A stretch of DNA of 64,000 nucleotides from Artocarpus heterophyllus (GCA_025403435.1 CM046348.1:14198034-14262033); one strand, 5' to 3'; shown: positions 1 through 13,722, numbered from the stretch's first letter. Notes: generated by a model not told the origin, from the sequence alone. Translations and numbers: made by a program.

Positions 1-2825
1 TCATTGTTGGACAATGGTTCAAGCATGTGCTTGAATGCTTTGTCCTTGCAGCACACTTCTATCTTGTTCTTCAGTAGTTTGAAAAATTATTGCTCTTTTC
101 AAAACCACTATTTCTTTTCTTCAATTTTTTTTTTCACGAGTTTTGGCTTTCTTGCTAGAATTATTGCAGGCACATTCATATAGAATTAAAAATTAAAATA
201 TGAGTATCGATAGAAAAATGATAACTTTAACTTTAACTTTGATATGGATTAAATTATGGAAAAAATTTATGAGAACTATAAATATTTGTTTTAAATTGAA
301 ATGCTTGTTTTGATATTAGCTAAAACTTTTCAAAAGTTTTGTCTATTGGCTAAAATAACAATACTTACTAACATGATAACTACTATAGAAGCTTCGGTTA
401 TTTAAGAATTTTGAAACAATTTAAGATATTATTTATTTTCAAAATGTATAATTTCATTGTTGCCTTGATTAAATCTAATATAAAAAACTTAAAATTTATT
501 TAATTGCTTTTAGTCACGTACCTTAGTTTTGGAGTGTGACAATCTTAAAACTTAAAAATCTTTCGCTAGAAAAATTGATTCAATGATGCGATGGAATTTT
601 TTAAACTTTTATTTGATCATCAAAAATCTAACTCATATTGTTATAAACTATAAATTATACCTTATTTATTGTACCTGTTGATGACCATTGTATTTGTGGA
701 CACAACTTTTTAGATCTACTCTACAATTACACTTCTTCCAACCACTATAGTGCTCTAGAGCTGCTAACCACTAAAGATGAGTGGCGAAAACTCTCTCTAA
801 AATTTGCACCAAGGCAATTTCAAAATAAATAAGGATCAAAAACCTTTATTTATATAATTGTTTGGGGAAGGCAGAAGTCTATTAAAAATAAGGAGTAAGG
901 GTGTTAAAAAAAAACCAAAAACTAAAAATCAATTGAAAAAAACCAAAAAGAAAATAGTCATACTAGCAAAACCGATCACTCAAAAGTGAGTGGTTTGGTT
1001 ATCAGAAGGACCTTTTTCACATCGTCTTGGTTTCAATTTTTTTTTTTCTAAAAAGATAATATCAATATAAGTTATAATAATATACTATATATTATACTCC
1101 ATGCCATGTTTAAACTTTAAGTTGTGGATTTTATTGTTAGATTATAAATTTTCTTAGTTTTTATTATTTTCCTAATACATTATAATTGTCAAAATATTGC
1201 ATTTTAGGCTAAAAGTCTCTTTCTCACCCCTTTCGGCAATCCACTTAGCCACGCCTATCCCTATCCGGTCAATCTGCCCTGACATCTAATTTTACTTCCA
1301 CTTTATTTTATAGTTTTTAAGTTTAAATTTATTTAATTTTTTTTAAATAGTTTCTCAAAATTTTGTTTTGAACTTATTTCTAATTTTTTTTAATAGTTAA
1401 TGTTTAAATAATGTTCTAATTCTTTTAGAAATACTTACATGCTTGTTGATATTTTTAATAATTTGATTGTTCAAAGAGATCTTTTTTAGCTCTTCTAAGA
1501 AATTGAGCGGATACTTTTTTCATCATTTCAGTTAAAAATATACTGGAAACCAAAGGTAATTTGCGAACTTTGTAACAACCTAATAAAATATGAAAAATAT
1601 GTTTTAAGTGGGACATTTAAAGGAGAAAATCACGTGATAAATCGTTCGTAATCATGATGGATGTCGATCACTAATTGTTTAGTTCCATGGTGAGTCTCGT
1701 TAGGACTACACAATTTTGGACAATATCTTGGCATTTGACACGACATATAGTCGGGAAGCAAGGTTTTAATGCCTAAATATCATCCTCTTTCACATGGGTT
1801 GGGCAAAAGTCCGAAGCCTTAGTCTTAGTGCCAAAATAAGAGAAAATATTTAGCATAGTAGTGTATAGTTTAAATGTTTTTCTTTAACGTGACATGACAT
1901 TATTATGTCATTTACTGCAAGCGTTTAAACATTACTTGATGATGCTTAGAGACCCTAGCTTTTCCCTTGTGGCCGTGTACAAACTAGAGCGGTTAGCCGA
2001 GCACAAGGGCGGAGCCATTTGAGGTCAACGGGGGAGCTTTACATATATGCTATGTTTTTAGATTGTGGATTAAAATATACCACATGATAAAAAAAAAAAC
2101 TATTTAAAAAAATGCCACAAGTCATTTATTTTTTTGATAATTTTACTCTTGTATTAATTCTTGTGAGTGACATATAATGTAAAAAAATTTTCAATTAGCA
2201 AAAGTCAATACACTGTTTAATAAAATGACATTGTTTATAAATGTTTCAATAAGGCAGACTCTCAGCCCTATAGGCTTCTTAAACTTTTAGCCCACTTCTC
2301 TTTTCTTTTCTTCTTTTTTTTTTGCATTTTTTTCTTTCAATTTGCCTCTTGGATTCTATTATTGCAATTTTTATGCGTATTTTTTAAAATATTCTCTATT
2401 TTTCTTCAAGTTTTGACTTTATATTCATATTTCATAAAACTTTTTAGATGCTTAGATTATATCTTAAATCTTGATTTTAAGTATATTAGTAATTCAAACT
2501 TAGAAAAAAAAAAGAGAGTGTCCAAAAGTTATAAAAAGAGGAAAACATAGTTGGATAGTTATTTTCTGATTCGTTCCCTCTGATAAATTTTTTTGCTCTA
2601 CCACTAACCGAGCACGTGCTCTGGTGCTTAAGGATTCTAGACATAACGAGGGGTATTAAAAAACATGTTAAGTTACTATTTCAAAATAAATCGAATCAAG
2701 CGGTTAAAATATATGTGTTTTTTATTCTTAGTTTTGATCGGTTTGCCTCCCTATTATTTGTGGTCAACTCCACATTGATTTGGTGCTTAGAATTCGACCA
2801 AATAGATCAAAATGCAATTTTTTTA

Positions 2826-2866
<41 letters not shown>

Positions 2867-3164
2867 TTATGATTTTTAAAATTTCTTAACATGATTTCTA
2901 TTGGTTATAGAGTAAGTTTGAATTTTAGATATTATCTTTATAGACCGAGAACTTTATAATATCTTAATGTTGTTGTGTTCGAGTTACATGGCAAATTCCC
3001 AAACGACTAAACTAATAATGCGTGTTTTGATTTAATTTGATTGTTCTCTAAAACAGCAAACAAACTAAAACGACCAAAAACATATTTTATTTTTGGTTTG
3101 GTTGATAACTTTTACAAACCAAGCATTAACACTCTTAGACTTGTCTGAAGACGATCATGTTTTA
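1..3164. other. Gene-free AT-rich intergenic sequence
   Basis: I see no supportable gene here. The longest reading frames are short, A/T-driven and lack family resemblance. The stretch holds poly-T runs and a CATA/TA microsatellite at about 2,829-2,862. Around 1,990-2,050 there is a patch reading GGGCGGAGCCATTTGAGG, a kind of sequence often met in decayed plant transposons, but no element ends could be set. Confidence 0.6.
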
Positions 3165-3912
3165 GGGCACCTCTAACCCATAACATTAAAATAGCGTAAT
3201 TTTTACTCTAAAATGATATAGCTGTCACATTAAAGAGTAACTTCATCCCTAACTTATTACACCATTTTTAATACAAAAAAGAATATTCTTGGTATATTCC
3301 ACTTCATTTTATTTTTATATTACTTTTACTAATTCCCTACTATTCATTTATTTCACCAATTATGTCCAAGTTTATTTTTTATTTTTACATTTTGATCCAC
3401 TAATATTTTTTATTATTTCTCAAAGTCATAGAACTAATAGACAAACAAATATATTTAATTAACATTTCATTACTGTATTAGTATATTTTCAATATTATGT
3501 AATTTTAATTTATGTTGGATTAATTATTTGAAGTTTTTACATTTATGTAATTGAAATTTCAACGGTTTACATATTAATTTTACACCATATAAATTAACCA
3601 TGAGATAGTACAAAAAAATTTGGGACATAAAAAATTTTTTTGGTAGTAAAAAGTAATTAATTTGTTGAAAACTATGAAGTTGGGGTCAAAAATAGAAAAC
3701 CATAAATTTAAGTTGTGGAGTTTTTTATGGATAAAGAAACTTAAAAAACATCAAATGACGTGGATGAACAGTAGCACACCAGATTTGGTGTGCTACTATT
3801 CAATTCTTATTTTCATGCTATTTTTTTTGGGAGGATTTGGCATTAGGTTATAGAAAAATCTAACGCCAAAGTTACAAAATCTCCCTAAAAACAGTGTTGG
3901 TTGGAGATGGTC
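3165..3912. mobile_element. Harbinger/Tourist-like non-autonomous DNA transposon
   Basis: The left end GGGCACCTCTAACCCA and the right end, read in reverse complement (GACCATCTCCAACCAA), form imperfect terminal inverted repeats of the GGGCA-CTCCAACC type. Both ends abut TTA (3,162-3,164 and 3,913-3,915), the 3-bp target duplication usual for PIF/Harbinger elements. The 748-bp interior is AT-rich and encodes no transposase, so it depends on an autonomous relative. It also holds a strong internal hairpin at about 3,767-3,802. Ends and duplication are read directly; the superfamily follows from them. Confidence 0.75.
3767..3802. repeat. Hairpin-forming inverted repeat inside the Harbinger-like element
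   Basis: GAACAGTAGCACACCA is followed, two bases later, by its near-perfect reverse complement (one mismatch), giving a 16-bp stem near the right end of the 748-bp element. Subterminal hairpins of this kind are known in Tourist-like elements. Confidence 0.7.
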
Positions 3913-3915
3913 TTA

Positions 3916-6180
3916 GGCCATCATTATAGCATTATGTAAACAATACTTATTACAATGTGCTTAACAATAGAATCAATAATTACATCATTAACTTGAATTA
4001 TAGAAAGAAAAATTATTATGCCATTGGCACAAAGACAAAACAAAATAAACGCCCCATCTAAATTATAAATTACATATAATTTTTTATGGGTAAATTACGT
4101 ATATAAATACAAGCAAGAATGCACTCTCTTTTATGGACACCAAATAATGGGAACATTGGGAAGACGAGCGGTGGTGGAGCCCGATTTTTCTATCCATGGA
4201 GACACTTTGTTAAAAAGTACTAATATATTTTATTATATACAAGTGTTTTTATATGTTTTGATTATTGAATTGGCACATAATGATGAAAATGATAGCATAA
4301 CTATAATTTTTCTTATAAAATAAAATGTAATTAAAATTTTAAAAAAATTTTAAGGTAAAATTGAAACTTCAAAAGTTGAGTGGGCCACGTGTGCCCCCAC
4401 TCAAGTACGGCCACATGTTGTAGGTTATGGATTGTGAAATTGCTATTTGGTCTCTTACGATGCAAACTCCATGTTACGTTCGCCAATTTCAACATCACGT
4501 CTAAGAGTGAACAGCAAGTGGGTTGGCAATTTTCGAGCGGTTTTGGTTCAGTTTTCTTAGATAGCAGGTTGATGGTTAACCAAACCGCAAACCTCCCATA
4601 GAATTGCGACGGTTTTGTTTCGGTTTTAGTCGGGTGCAAGCGGTTTAGGCCTATACTATTGCCTAATGTAATTTTTTTGGACCTTTTAGGAAAAAAAAAA
4701 CTGAAAAAAAATGTAGAAAAATTAAAATTGCATATACTTTGAATATGTTTTGAAATATAACAAGTCTTAAAATAAAGAATAAGACAATTTGTAGAAACAT
4801 TAAAATTACAATTTACAAAATCCACGTTTAATTTAAGGTTACAGAACCAAAATTTTGATAACCAGCCATTGCGGCCTTGAATCGCTATATAGCGCGAATG
4901 TATTACCACAAACAAGAACGGTTTGTGCAAACTGTAAACTGCAACGTGTAGATGTATCCACGGTCAATCAAGGCCAATGTGGGTGGTTCGAGCCTGCACA
5001 TTGTGATAAAATGGTTTTAGTTAGCTATGTTATTTTACCATCGTCATAAATAACATTAAATATTCTCCTATAGTGTACTAACAACAAAACTTAAAAATCA
5101 TACTCCATTACTATTTTAGCTCAATGCATTATATTCACAAGCTTATTATAGTAAAAATAAAAAATAAAAAATTTCCCCATAGCAGAGAAACGAAAAAAAG
5201 CAGGAAAAGAAAGTAGTACTGCTTCTAAAACAGGAAACGAAAAAACATTATATTCACAGTAATGAATTGCATATTGCTAATAAGCCCATTATCATTAAGC
5301 ATCCAAAAATAGTACTGGGAAGAACGAGGGAGAATGTCTGGGAAGATCGAAGGAGAACTCAGTGAATTGCATGTTGAAGAAAACAAAAAAAAGAACTTAC
5401 ACTGAACTGAAGGAGAACTGGGAAGAACTCAAAAGTAGTACTGACTCTTTGTTGTTTTTACCCTCAAAGCTGATAGTAAGTAACTGGGGGGCCAGAGGAG
5501 AACTGGGAAGAACAAAGAAAAGAAAAGAGGGGCGGCGCTCTTTCACAATAGATTTTTTTTTTTTTATAACCCATATAGGCGGACAGATCGGGTTGAACTT
5601 GCGCTCTAAATTTTAAGACCAAATTTATCTGTCTGTATATGTTGACAGACGGGTTTAACCCGCCTGTTATTAGGTTGTTGACATAGGGCTGCTCTTTTTG
5701 GGTGGGTTGTGGGATGCTTTTTGTGCGGCCCTAATTGCGTCTACTCTTTTATTGTGTTTTCCCTCTATAATAAATTTATTTATTTGACCCTCGTTCTCCA
5801 ACATAAAATTACAAAAGTGCACCTTCAATCCATATTTAATGACAGAAAAAAGAGTGTTCCATCCACATATATAGAATTATATTTTCCTATTCCTCCTCGA
5901 TTGCCGCAAAAGTAAGCATTAACAAGTCTAAAAACCAAGGACAACCAGTTACATTTGGTCCTTTTATGCACGTGTAAATGTGTCGAACTGTGGTCGAGTT
6001 ACTATTGCGACACCCAAGTTATCCTAGATCTAAGAGATCGTGGGCGGAGGGAGTTAGGAGTTGTGTGCCGATCTGGTCTTGACAGAGTTTGCAAAAAATC
6101 CTAGCTATGTTCGCGAGCTTGTCACTAGCATTTGCAGAGTCGAGATGGGTCGGGTCACGAGGAAGTTGAAGCCACCGTGG
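3916..6180. other. Intergenic sequence, no gene recognised
   Basis: Nothing codes convincingly. A 199-codon reading frame on the - strand at 4,331-4,930 is rich in Phe, Asn and Lys, matches no family I know, and lies in sequence with repeated CGGTTTTG-like words typical of decayed repeats. A purine-rich patch repeating GGAGAACTGGGAAGAAC-like words occurs at about 5,320-5,520. Confidence 0.55.
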
Positions 6181-6770
6181 GTAGGACCAGCAATTCGGAT
6201 AAGGCATAATGACACGATACGAAAAAGACACAAGATAAACAGACTTAGACCGCACATATATTAATTGTGTCATAAATGGATTGGCACGAATAATACGAAA
6301 ATAAACGAGCTGGACTCGTGCTAACACGCTAAACACATCTTAACACGTTTAATTAAACAGGCCGTAAACGTGTTAACACGACACGACACGACACGACCCG
6401 CCTATTTATAACACATTTAGACTTAAAAATAAAAATATTTGAAATACTTATAGTATGTTAGTATTAATTAGATATTGTGTTTTTATTAATTTTCTTTATT
6501 AGCTTTTTTTAAAAAAAATTAATTTTTTTTAATTTTTAGTTAATTGGGTCATAAATGTGTCAAATGCGTGTTGTTATCGTGTCAACCCATCACGGCACTT
6601 TTAATAATCGTGTTAATCGTGTCGTGCCGTATTACGCGTGCCATAGGCGTGTCGTGTTCGTGTTTGCATTTCTGGCACGTTTATTAATTGTGTCGCGTTT
6701 GTGTTTCGGCTAAACGTGTCGTGCTGTAAACGTGTCGACACGAACACGATTATTGCCACCTCTAACCGTG
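6180..6770. mobile_element. hAT-like non-autonomous repeat rich in CACGACACG
   Basis: The interior repeats the words CACGACACG, GTGTCGTG and CGTGTTAACACG many times, and the right edge reads CGATTATTGCCACCTCTA, the reverse complement of a GAGGTGGCAAT terminus. Repeats that start with GGGTGGCAAT and carry GTGTCGTG arrays are common hAT-type elements in plant genomes. The left edge, near AGGACCAGCAATTCGG at about 6,182, is degenerate and I cannot show an 8-bp target duplication, so the boundaries are approximate. Confidence 0.45.
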
Positions 6771-8371
6771 GGCCTTTCCCTTTGCCGTGGAACTTGGTTA
6801 GCAAGAAATCGAGACCCATCTTCGATGGCTCTCGCAAAGAAGATGGGCCTAGGTCGCGATTCTCGCGTAGTAGATAACTTTTGTTGCAGAGATGAGAGAT
6901 TGCCGGTGGGGGTGGTCATAGGATGGCTGCTTGTTTTTGTTTTTTATTCCGTTTTTGTTTTTGTTTTAATTATAGGTTTCTTAATTTTAATTTTATTATT
7001 TTTTTATTATATATGGGAGAGTGCATGGTTATTAATGGAGCTGAGGTTTTTAAACCGTTGGATTGAGCGGTTGCCAAAAAAAAAAAAATCTTATAGATAA
7101 GATAATCTGAGATAGTCCTTGTTAGAGTACTTTTCGGTTAGTCAGCGTGGCTGACGTTAATATAACAGAAACTAAACTAACGTAATTTGTTTCACTCTGA
7201 CCTAAGGACTCGCTACTGTTGAAGGTATTTTCTAGTTTGCTTTATTTTCTCAAGAATAGTCCAAAAGAAAAAAGGTATTCTACAGCTTCTTGTTAAAAAA
7301 TTTGGACGAAGCCTTTGCATGAAGGAAACTGCCTTTTAGGGTTTCTAGCAAAAAAATAAAATAAAAATAAAAATTCTAGGGTTTATGCTTAGGAAAATTG
7401 AAATCCATAAATTTGGGGAAAATAAAGAAAAACTCCATTGATTCTTTTTACAAAACTCAATTGATTAAATATCGTTGCGTACAGGTTATAAAAATTGGAC
7501 GAAACGTTTACAATTTGCATGAAACATATTTCTAGGGTTTATGACTAGGAATGTTTTAAGTCGGTTAAAGTTGGGAAAAATTTTGAAAAACTCGATTCTT
7601 TATCGTCAAATTGTTATTGTTTGCTGGCCTTTTGCGTGAAAACAGCTTTTTTAGGGTTTATGATTAGGAATATATTTACGTAGGGGTTTTTTTAGGGTTT
7701 ATGAAAAAAAAAATCTTATTTAATTTCATATACTCTGATTATAATGTGATTAATAATCGGTAATTGACCCTTCTGAGTTCTGTTTGCTAGGTTGGTTTAG
7801 TTTGTTTTCCTCATCTTCTGCGTTTCTTTTATGTTGTTTTGCTGTTTCTTTTGTGCCCAGCATCTGGGTGTGTATAATGTTTGCTTGCTGCCCAAGAAAT
7901 CTTTTTCAGCCAAAAGAAAATTGATATTGTTGCTAAGCTTGAATACTTAATTAAGTAGATATTTTTACCATAGAATTAGTGAGACTTTGAAGAGTTGGAT
8001 GATTAATGTTTCAACGAAATCCCATGATACTGCTCAAACCTTTTTTTTAAGTTATGTTAAATGGCTGAGCTAATGATGATTTGATTGACCTATTTTGATC
8101 ATGTTTGTTGATAAATGGATACGTTTTAGAAAGTTTATGCTTCTTTAGGAAGATTATTATAAATATAGTTAATTAGTGTTTACTTAATGTTATAGCAAAA
8201 GTTTTTGCAAAAAATATTACCTCTTGATGGTACACATATTGAGTGAAAAAGAACTTAATGACAAAGCAAGGAGCATAAGAAAATTAAATGTATTTTTCTC
8301 ATTCATACGTGACATGAATATGGTGTTTGCTCTTGCAGTATTAATTAAGAAGACATATATCCCTCACAAAA
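6771..8371 (+). promoter_or_regulatory. Upstream/leader region of the HAC gene with repeated AGGGTTT boxes
   Basis: This 1.6-kb stretch carries no supportable gene. Between about 7,338 and 7,700 the word TAGGGTTT recurs at least five times, on the sense strand of the downstream acetyltransferase gene. AGGGTTT (telo-box) motifs are known in promoters and leaders of plant translation and cell-cycle genes. The region may hold non-coding first exons, which I cannot place without transcripts. Confidence 0.35.
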
Positions 8372-11300
8372 ATGAAAATGGCTATGAAGACAACCGTGCC
8401 AGAGAAAAACTCAAGCAAGATTCCTGACTCCCGCTTTGGCAATCTTCCACGTCCTTCCCGGCCAAGTAACAAGGGCTTAAGGAATTGGCGCAGTGATCCC
8501 GTTGTTAAACACCACCGCTCTTCAATAAGGCGGAGAATGTAAGTTTCCAAAAGGTTTCTACTGTTGGTAACCTGCTTGTTAGAATGTAGCTACGAGATTA
8601 ATGAACTAGTCTATCTATGTATGTGAATATAAGGAAAAGAAACAAACAGTTTTTCAATTTTAATCACGTAATCTTTTGTTGGATCATCAATTTGACTATT
8701 TGCATTATTCATGATCTGCTGCAGTGCTGACTTTTTGTCAGTGAAGACAAGTTATGGGATGAAACAAAGGGCACTTCTTATGACTAGTTTGGAACGTGAC
8801 CTATTTATGGAGGCTGCTTCAAAGGTTGTCCATTCTTACACTACATATGTTAATTTATTTACTTATCACTTATGGGCTGATAATGATAACTGATTTTTTT
8901 TGTTTTTCTATCATTTTCTCTCATTTGAACTTTATGATTCTGCAACACTTCTCCTGAAATTGTACTTTGAAAATGATTTTGATCAGGAGGAGTATGTCAG
9001 CGAGGAGACGCTAAATGATCGGTTGCAAAGTTTACTCCATCTTAAACATAATGCGGCGGCAAGACATGGCAAAAAGGTCAATGGAATTACATTGGAGCTT
9101 CCATCGATTTCTGGTGTGGCAACATCAACTTCAGGACAACCTCGCCAGCCACTGGTCCACAACGGGCTGGATGGAAAAGACGGTTGCACCCTATCGCTGC
9201 GAATTAACGAGCCTGTGTATGAGCTAGGCTGCAAGGGTAAGCATCAGCCAGATTTGCAAACTTCTAGTGGTTGCAGCAAGTTTTCTCAGTTTAAAGATTC
9301 TGCAGAGGTTAATTTCAACAAGTCCGAGGACCTGCTCCCCTGTCCAAAACGTATGAAGATGAAGAATTCTAGTCTAGTTGCTCCACCGCTAAATCAGACT
9401 ACTTGTCCACAATCTCCTCTTACCATTAATGCTAAACCATTGGAGGAGCAGTTCGGAGAATCTTTTACCTTATCTACACAGTATTCCACAAGCGTCAGCG
9501 AGATCAGATACAACGATGCACATGAATTTATTAAGCCTGCAACTATTCCATATGAAGAAATCGTTGACGAGCCAATGGACTTAGAAATGACTCTTGGTAA
9601 CAATACTGGAGACAATGTGAAGAAAATTTCAGATGCTTTGCTTTTCAAGAGTTTGTGCGTATCGCCAAAAGAGCTCGAGGTTGATTATGAAGGTGCCGGG
9701 CTACAGATGAGAACTGTGCCCATCCAAACACAACCAGAATTAGAAGCTGATTATCATGGCAAAGAAACAAAGTCAGGAAGTCAGAGGATAAAGGATGTTT
9801 CCATCATTGAAATTCTCACAACAGAGCAAATTAAAGAACATATCTCAAGTCTCCGCCAGTGGACCGATCAGGTTAGTGTGGTATTACATCGTAAAATCAC
9901 ATTTTAATTTAAACAGATGTTGTGTTATTTAAGCTTTTGGTCGTGAACCTTTTGGATTAACATGCTCCAACAATTGTGCTTGTTTGCTGTTTTTTTTTTT
10001 TTTTTTTTTTTGAATGAACATGGTGATCAATAATTTTTTCTCTTCCTAACACAGGATTTCTCCGAAAAGTGCAAACCGCCGGATAAGAATGCGTGCCGAC
10101 TGTGTGGAAAGGGACAGATTTTACTTGCACCTGAACAAATCTTCTGTTCATGTTGTAATGCTCTCATCAAGCACAATGTCAACTATTATTATTGCTTGCC
10201 AGAAGAAGATTCTCAGCAATACTACTTTTGCACCAAATGCTACAAGCTTTCTAAGGGCAGGAATATATCCATTCCCAGGATGTGCGTTCACATTTCGAAG
10301 GAAACACTTTGCAAAGCGAAGAATGATACAGAGATAGAAGAATCGGTGAGGCTGAGATCATTTTGTTTCTTGATTTTGCGGAATTTAGCAACTACGATTT
10401 ACTTCTTCTAAGATCTTACGTGCATTGGCAGTGGGTTCAATGTGATAAATGTGAGGGCTGGCAACATCAAATATGTGGACTTTTCAGCGACAAGATTAAT
10501 TCGGGAGGAGACTCTGAGTATAAATGCCCCATATGCTGGCTGAAAGATAAAGAAAGTGAAAAGTGCATGCCCTCCACGAGCAACGCAGTTTTTAGTGCAA
10601 AGGATCTGCCACGGACCAAACTTAGTGACCACATTGAGGAGAGACTCTTTAGGCGTCTTGAACAAGAAAGAAGAGAGAGAGCAAAGGTTGCAGGAAAATG
10701 TTTTGATGAGGTAAGAGAGAAACTACAATTTGATTTTGTAACTTGTGTGCAGTTGTGTGTATTTCCATTGTTTTTTTTTTCTTCCTAGGCTTTTGACCCT
10801 GTGTTTCTTATATTACTACCAGGTTCCTATAGCAGAGGATCTTACTGTCAGGGTCGCCCTAGCTATCAAGAAAAAAATAATAGTCAAGAAGCAACTTTTG
10901 GACATCCTTGAGGATGAGAGTTATCCTACTGAATTCCCATACACATTAAAGGTAAGAAAATGATTTATAAATCAAGGTTTTTGTGTTTATCATGTTTCGT
11001 TATCAGTGTTGTACTATTTAATGCTCCTCAGCTCAAACCTGACCTTATTCTTTTTTCCCATTTCAGTTGATTCTTCTGTTTCAGAAGATAGGTGGCGTTG
11101 ATTTATGCTTATTCAGTGTCTATGTGCAAGAGTTTGGCTCGGAATGTAGCCAACCGAATAAATGCCGGGTCTACATATCATACATGGATTCTATAAAGTA
11201 CTTTAGACCGGCTATCGGGACTTCGACTAAAGAAGCTCTCCGCACATTTGTATTCCACGAAATTTTGGTAATGTTCTCCCCTTCCCTTTGGTATTTTTAA

Positions 11301-13722
11301 AACACTTTGACTATTATTATTATCGACTGCAACTTACATTGGCTCTCATTTTCTTCTTCTCTCATCAGATTGGCTATCTCGATTACATCAAGAAGAGAGG
11401 TTTCGCAACCTGCCATATATGGTCTTGCCCTCCTTCAAAGGGAGACGACTTCTTTTTCCATTGCCATCCAGAGGCTCAGAAAATACCAAAGCCTGACAAG
11501 CTGCAAAAATGGTTTGTTTGTCTCTTTGCTTCTTAATGTTCTCTATGTGTGTCTTGCTTTTTTACACTCACCTGCATGAGTTTTGTGTTAACTTCTTCAA
11601 ACATGTGCAGGTATCACTCAATGTTAAGAAAAGCAGAAGATGAAGAAATTGTGGTCAATTATACTAATCTATATGATCACCTTTTTATAACAACCGGAGA
11701 AGCTAAATGCAAGATAACAGCGGCTCGTGTGCCTTATTTTGATGGAGACTACTGGTCTGGATCAATTGAGAATGCTGTCAAGGTTGTCAAAGAGGAAAAC
11801 AAGGAAAATCCCAAAAATAAGACGAAGCAAACAACAAAGACATCTTTGAGAGTCATGGGACAGACAAATTCATCAAATGTTGCCACTGAAGATACTTTAC
11901 TGATGGAGAAGGTTAGTTTTTCCTTCAATCCACATCTACAACTCTCACCCTGAATTTGTTGATAGGTTACATAGTTATCCCTCGTTCAAAAGATATATCT
12001 CTGGTGCGAATGGGGCCTTGAGAAATCCTTTGTGATAAAACTGATGTGCATATTTTTATTTACTAACGTTTTTTTTTTTTTTTCTCATATCTTTTGAGCA
12101 GCTGAGAGAGTCCATTTTACCTTGCAAAAAGAACTTCATGTTAATCCACTTGCAGTTTGTTTGCACGTGTTGTGGCGAACCAATATTATCCGGGAAGCGA
12201 TGGTTTTGCAATCAGTGCAGAAATTTTAATCTATGTGAAATGTAATTCTCTCTCAAACTTTTCACGTTCTTTAGAATGTTCTCATTCCTCTTTCGCATTT
12301 AACACATAATCTAATGTTATGGTACTTGTAACTAGTTTGTTGGTATACAAATGATGATGATTTAGTAATTGGAATCTAACTTGCTTAATTCTTAGAAATT
12401 GAAAAGATTGCAAATTATTAAGTAATATATATATGCTATTAGGTTTACAGTCTAATTTTGCATTCCTTCTATCTCTGTCCCAACCTGCTAACTGCAATTT
12501 CTTCTATTATGATAAGCAGCCCAAACAACTTTGATTATGGAGTAATAATATTCTATGTACTCTTGCAATTTGCATTGCAGATGCCATGATATGGAGCAAG
12601 ATCTTTATTTATATGACATGCATACTTCAGTTAGAGGAATACAACATTTGCTCTCTCAGGTGAATCTCTAATCTTCAAAGTTATTATCTCCCTATTATGG
12701 CATTTTGTACTTATAACGTTCAAAATTTACTAACTTCTAGACTTCCCTTTTCAGGTCTTTGTGGATGTGACGCTTGAAACCAAGGATGAAGATGTTATAT
12801 TGGGCAACGAGCTGTTCGAGAATAGGAACAATTTCTTAAGCTTTTGTCGTGACAATCATTACCAATTTGATTCGCTTCGCCGGGCTAAGCATTCTTCGAT
12901 GATAATGCTCCATTATCTTCACCGCCTTGCTGCTCCTGCTGTGGAGACTGGTTCTTGTCACATTAATAATTCAACGTCTCAACAACCTTCTGCAGTTAGT
13001 CAAGGGGAAAGGGGTGAAGCGGAACTACCGGAAAGATTTGTATGAAATCTTTTGTCCTCCATTGTCCTTTTCTAGTAGAGGCTTAATCATATAAGTAGCA
13101 TCGTCACCTTCCCTTAAAGCATCTAAAAGAGTAGTGCATCCATTTATGCAATTAATAAACTTACTCTTAAAAAAGGATAATCGAAAGCACTTGACAGATA
13201 GCTTATGCACACTATTCTTTAGAGCATCGCTAGCCTTTGTAATTTAATTTTGGGAAGTTTCTATCTCTTTTGGGCCGAATTTGGACAGCTATGAACTAAG
13301 GGTTTAAACTCGTTGTGCAGAGAATGAAACTGCTGGAGCTATTACAACACGCAAACCGCTGCCAAGCAACCAAGGAGGACCCTTGCGGTAACAAACACTG
13401 CAACGATATGAAAACTATGTTCAGCCACGCAAAGATATGCACAGTCAGAATCAATGGTGGTTGTACAACATGCGGAAAGGTCTGGTATGCATTGAAGTTA
13501 CATGCAAAGAGCTGCACAGAAGAGGATTGCCTAGTTCCACGTTGCAGGTATGTTCTCACTTCTTAGTTCCTCTAGTATCCATCCTAAACGAAACAGATAT
13601 ATGTGCGTGAGTATATATATATTTATAATTATGTAACATTGTATGAACAACAGCTCAACTTTGAGTTATCTTTAAATCTCTGATTTCACAGGGATCTGAA
13701 GAGATTTTCGACATTAAAATGA
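8372..13722 (+). CDS. HAC: CBP/p300-type histone acetyltransferase (HAC family), 14 exons, 1,085 aa
   Basis: This enzyme transfers acetyl groups from acetyl-CoA to histone lysines in the nucleus as a transcription co-activator. Exons: 8372-8538, 8725-8824, 8987-9871, 10055-10345, 10432-10710, 10823-10951, 11067-11267, 11369-11511, 11611-11911, 12102-12241, 12581-12659, 12755-13039, 13321-13547, 13692-13722; all junctions are GT-AG and keep frame. Domains: KIX-like helices about 45-110; a Ser/Thr-rich linker; cysteine-rich RING/PHD module about 390-515 ([15 protein letters not shown]); KAT11 catalytic core about 575-830 ([33 protein letters not shown]); ZZ finger about 848-885; TAZ2 about 1001-1076. 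It is shorter than typical HAC1 proteins (about 1,700 aa): the long N-terminal TAZ1 region is absent, and the second ZZ finger is missing. The start is the first of three in-frame ATGs; upstream exons cannot be excluded. A +1-frame open stretch just past the stop (13,721-13,869) may be an eroded longer C-terminus. Confidence 0.9.

Noticed and set aside
4331..4930. 199-codon open frame on the - strand
   Set aside because: The composition is AT-driven (Phe, Asn, Lys, Ser), there is no family resemblance or splice context, and it lies in repeat-like DNA.
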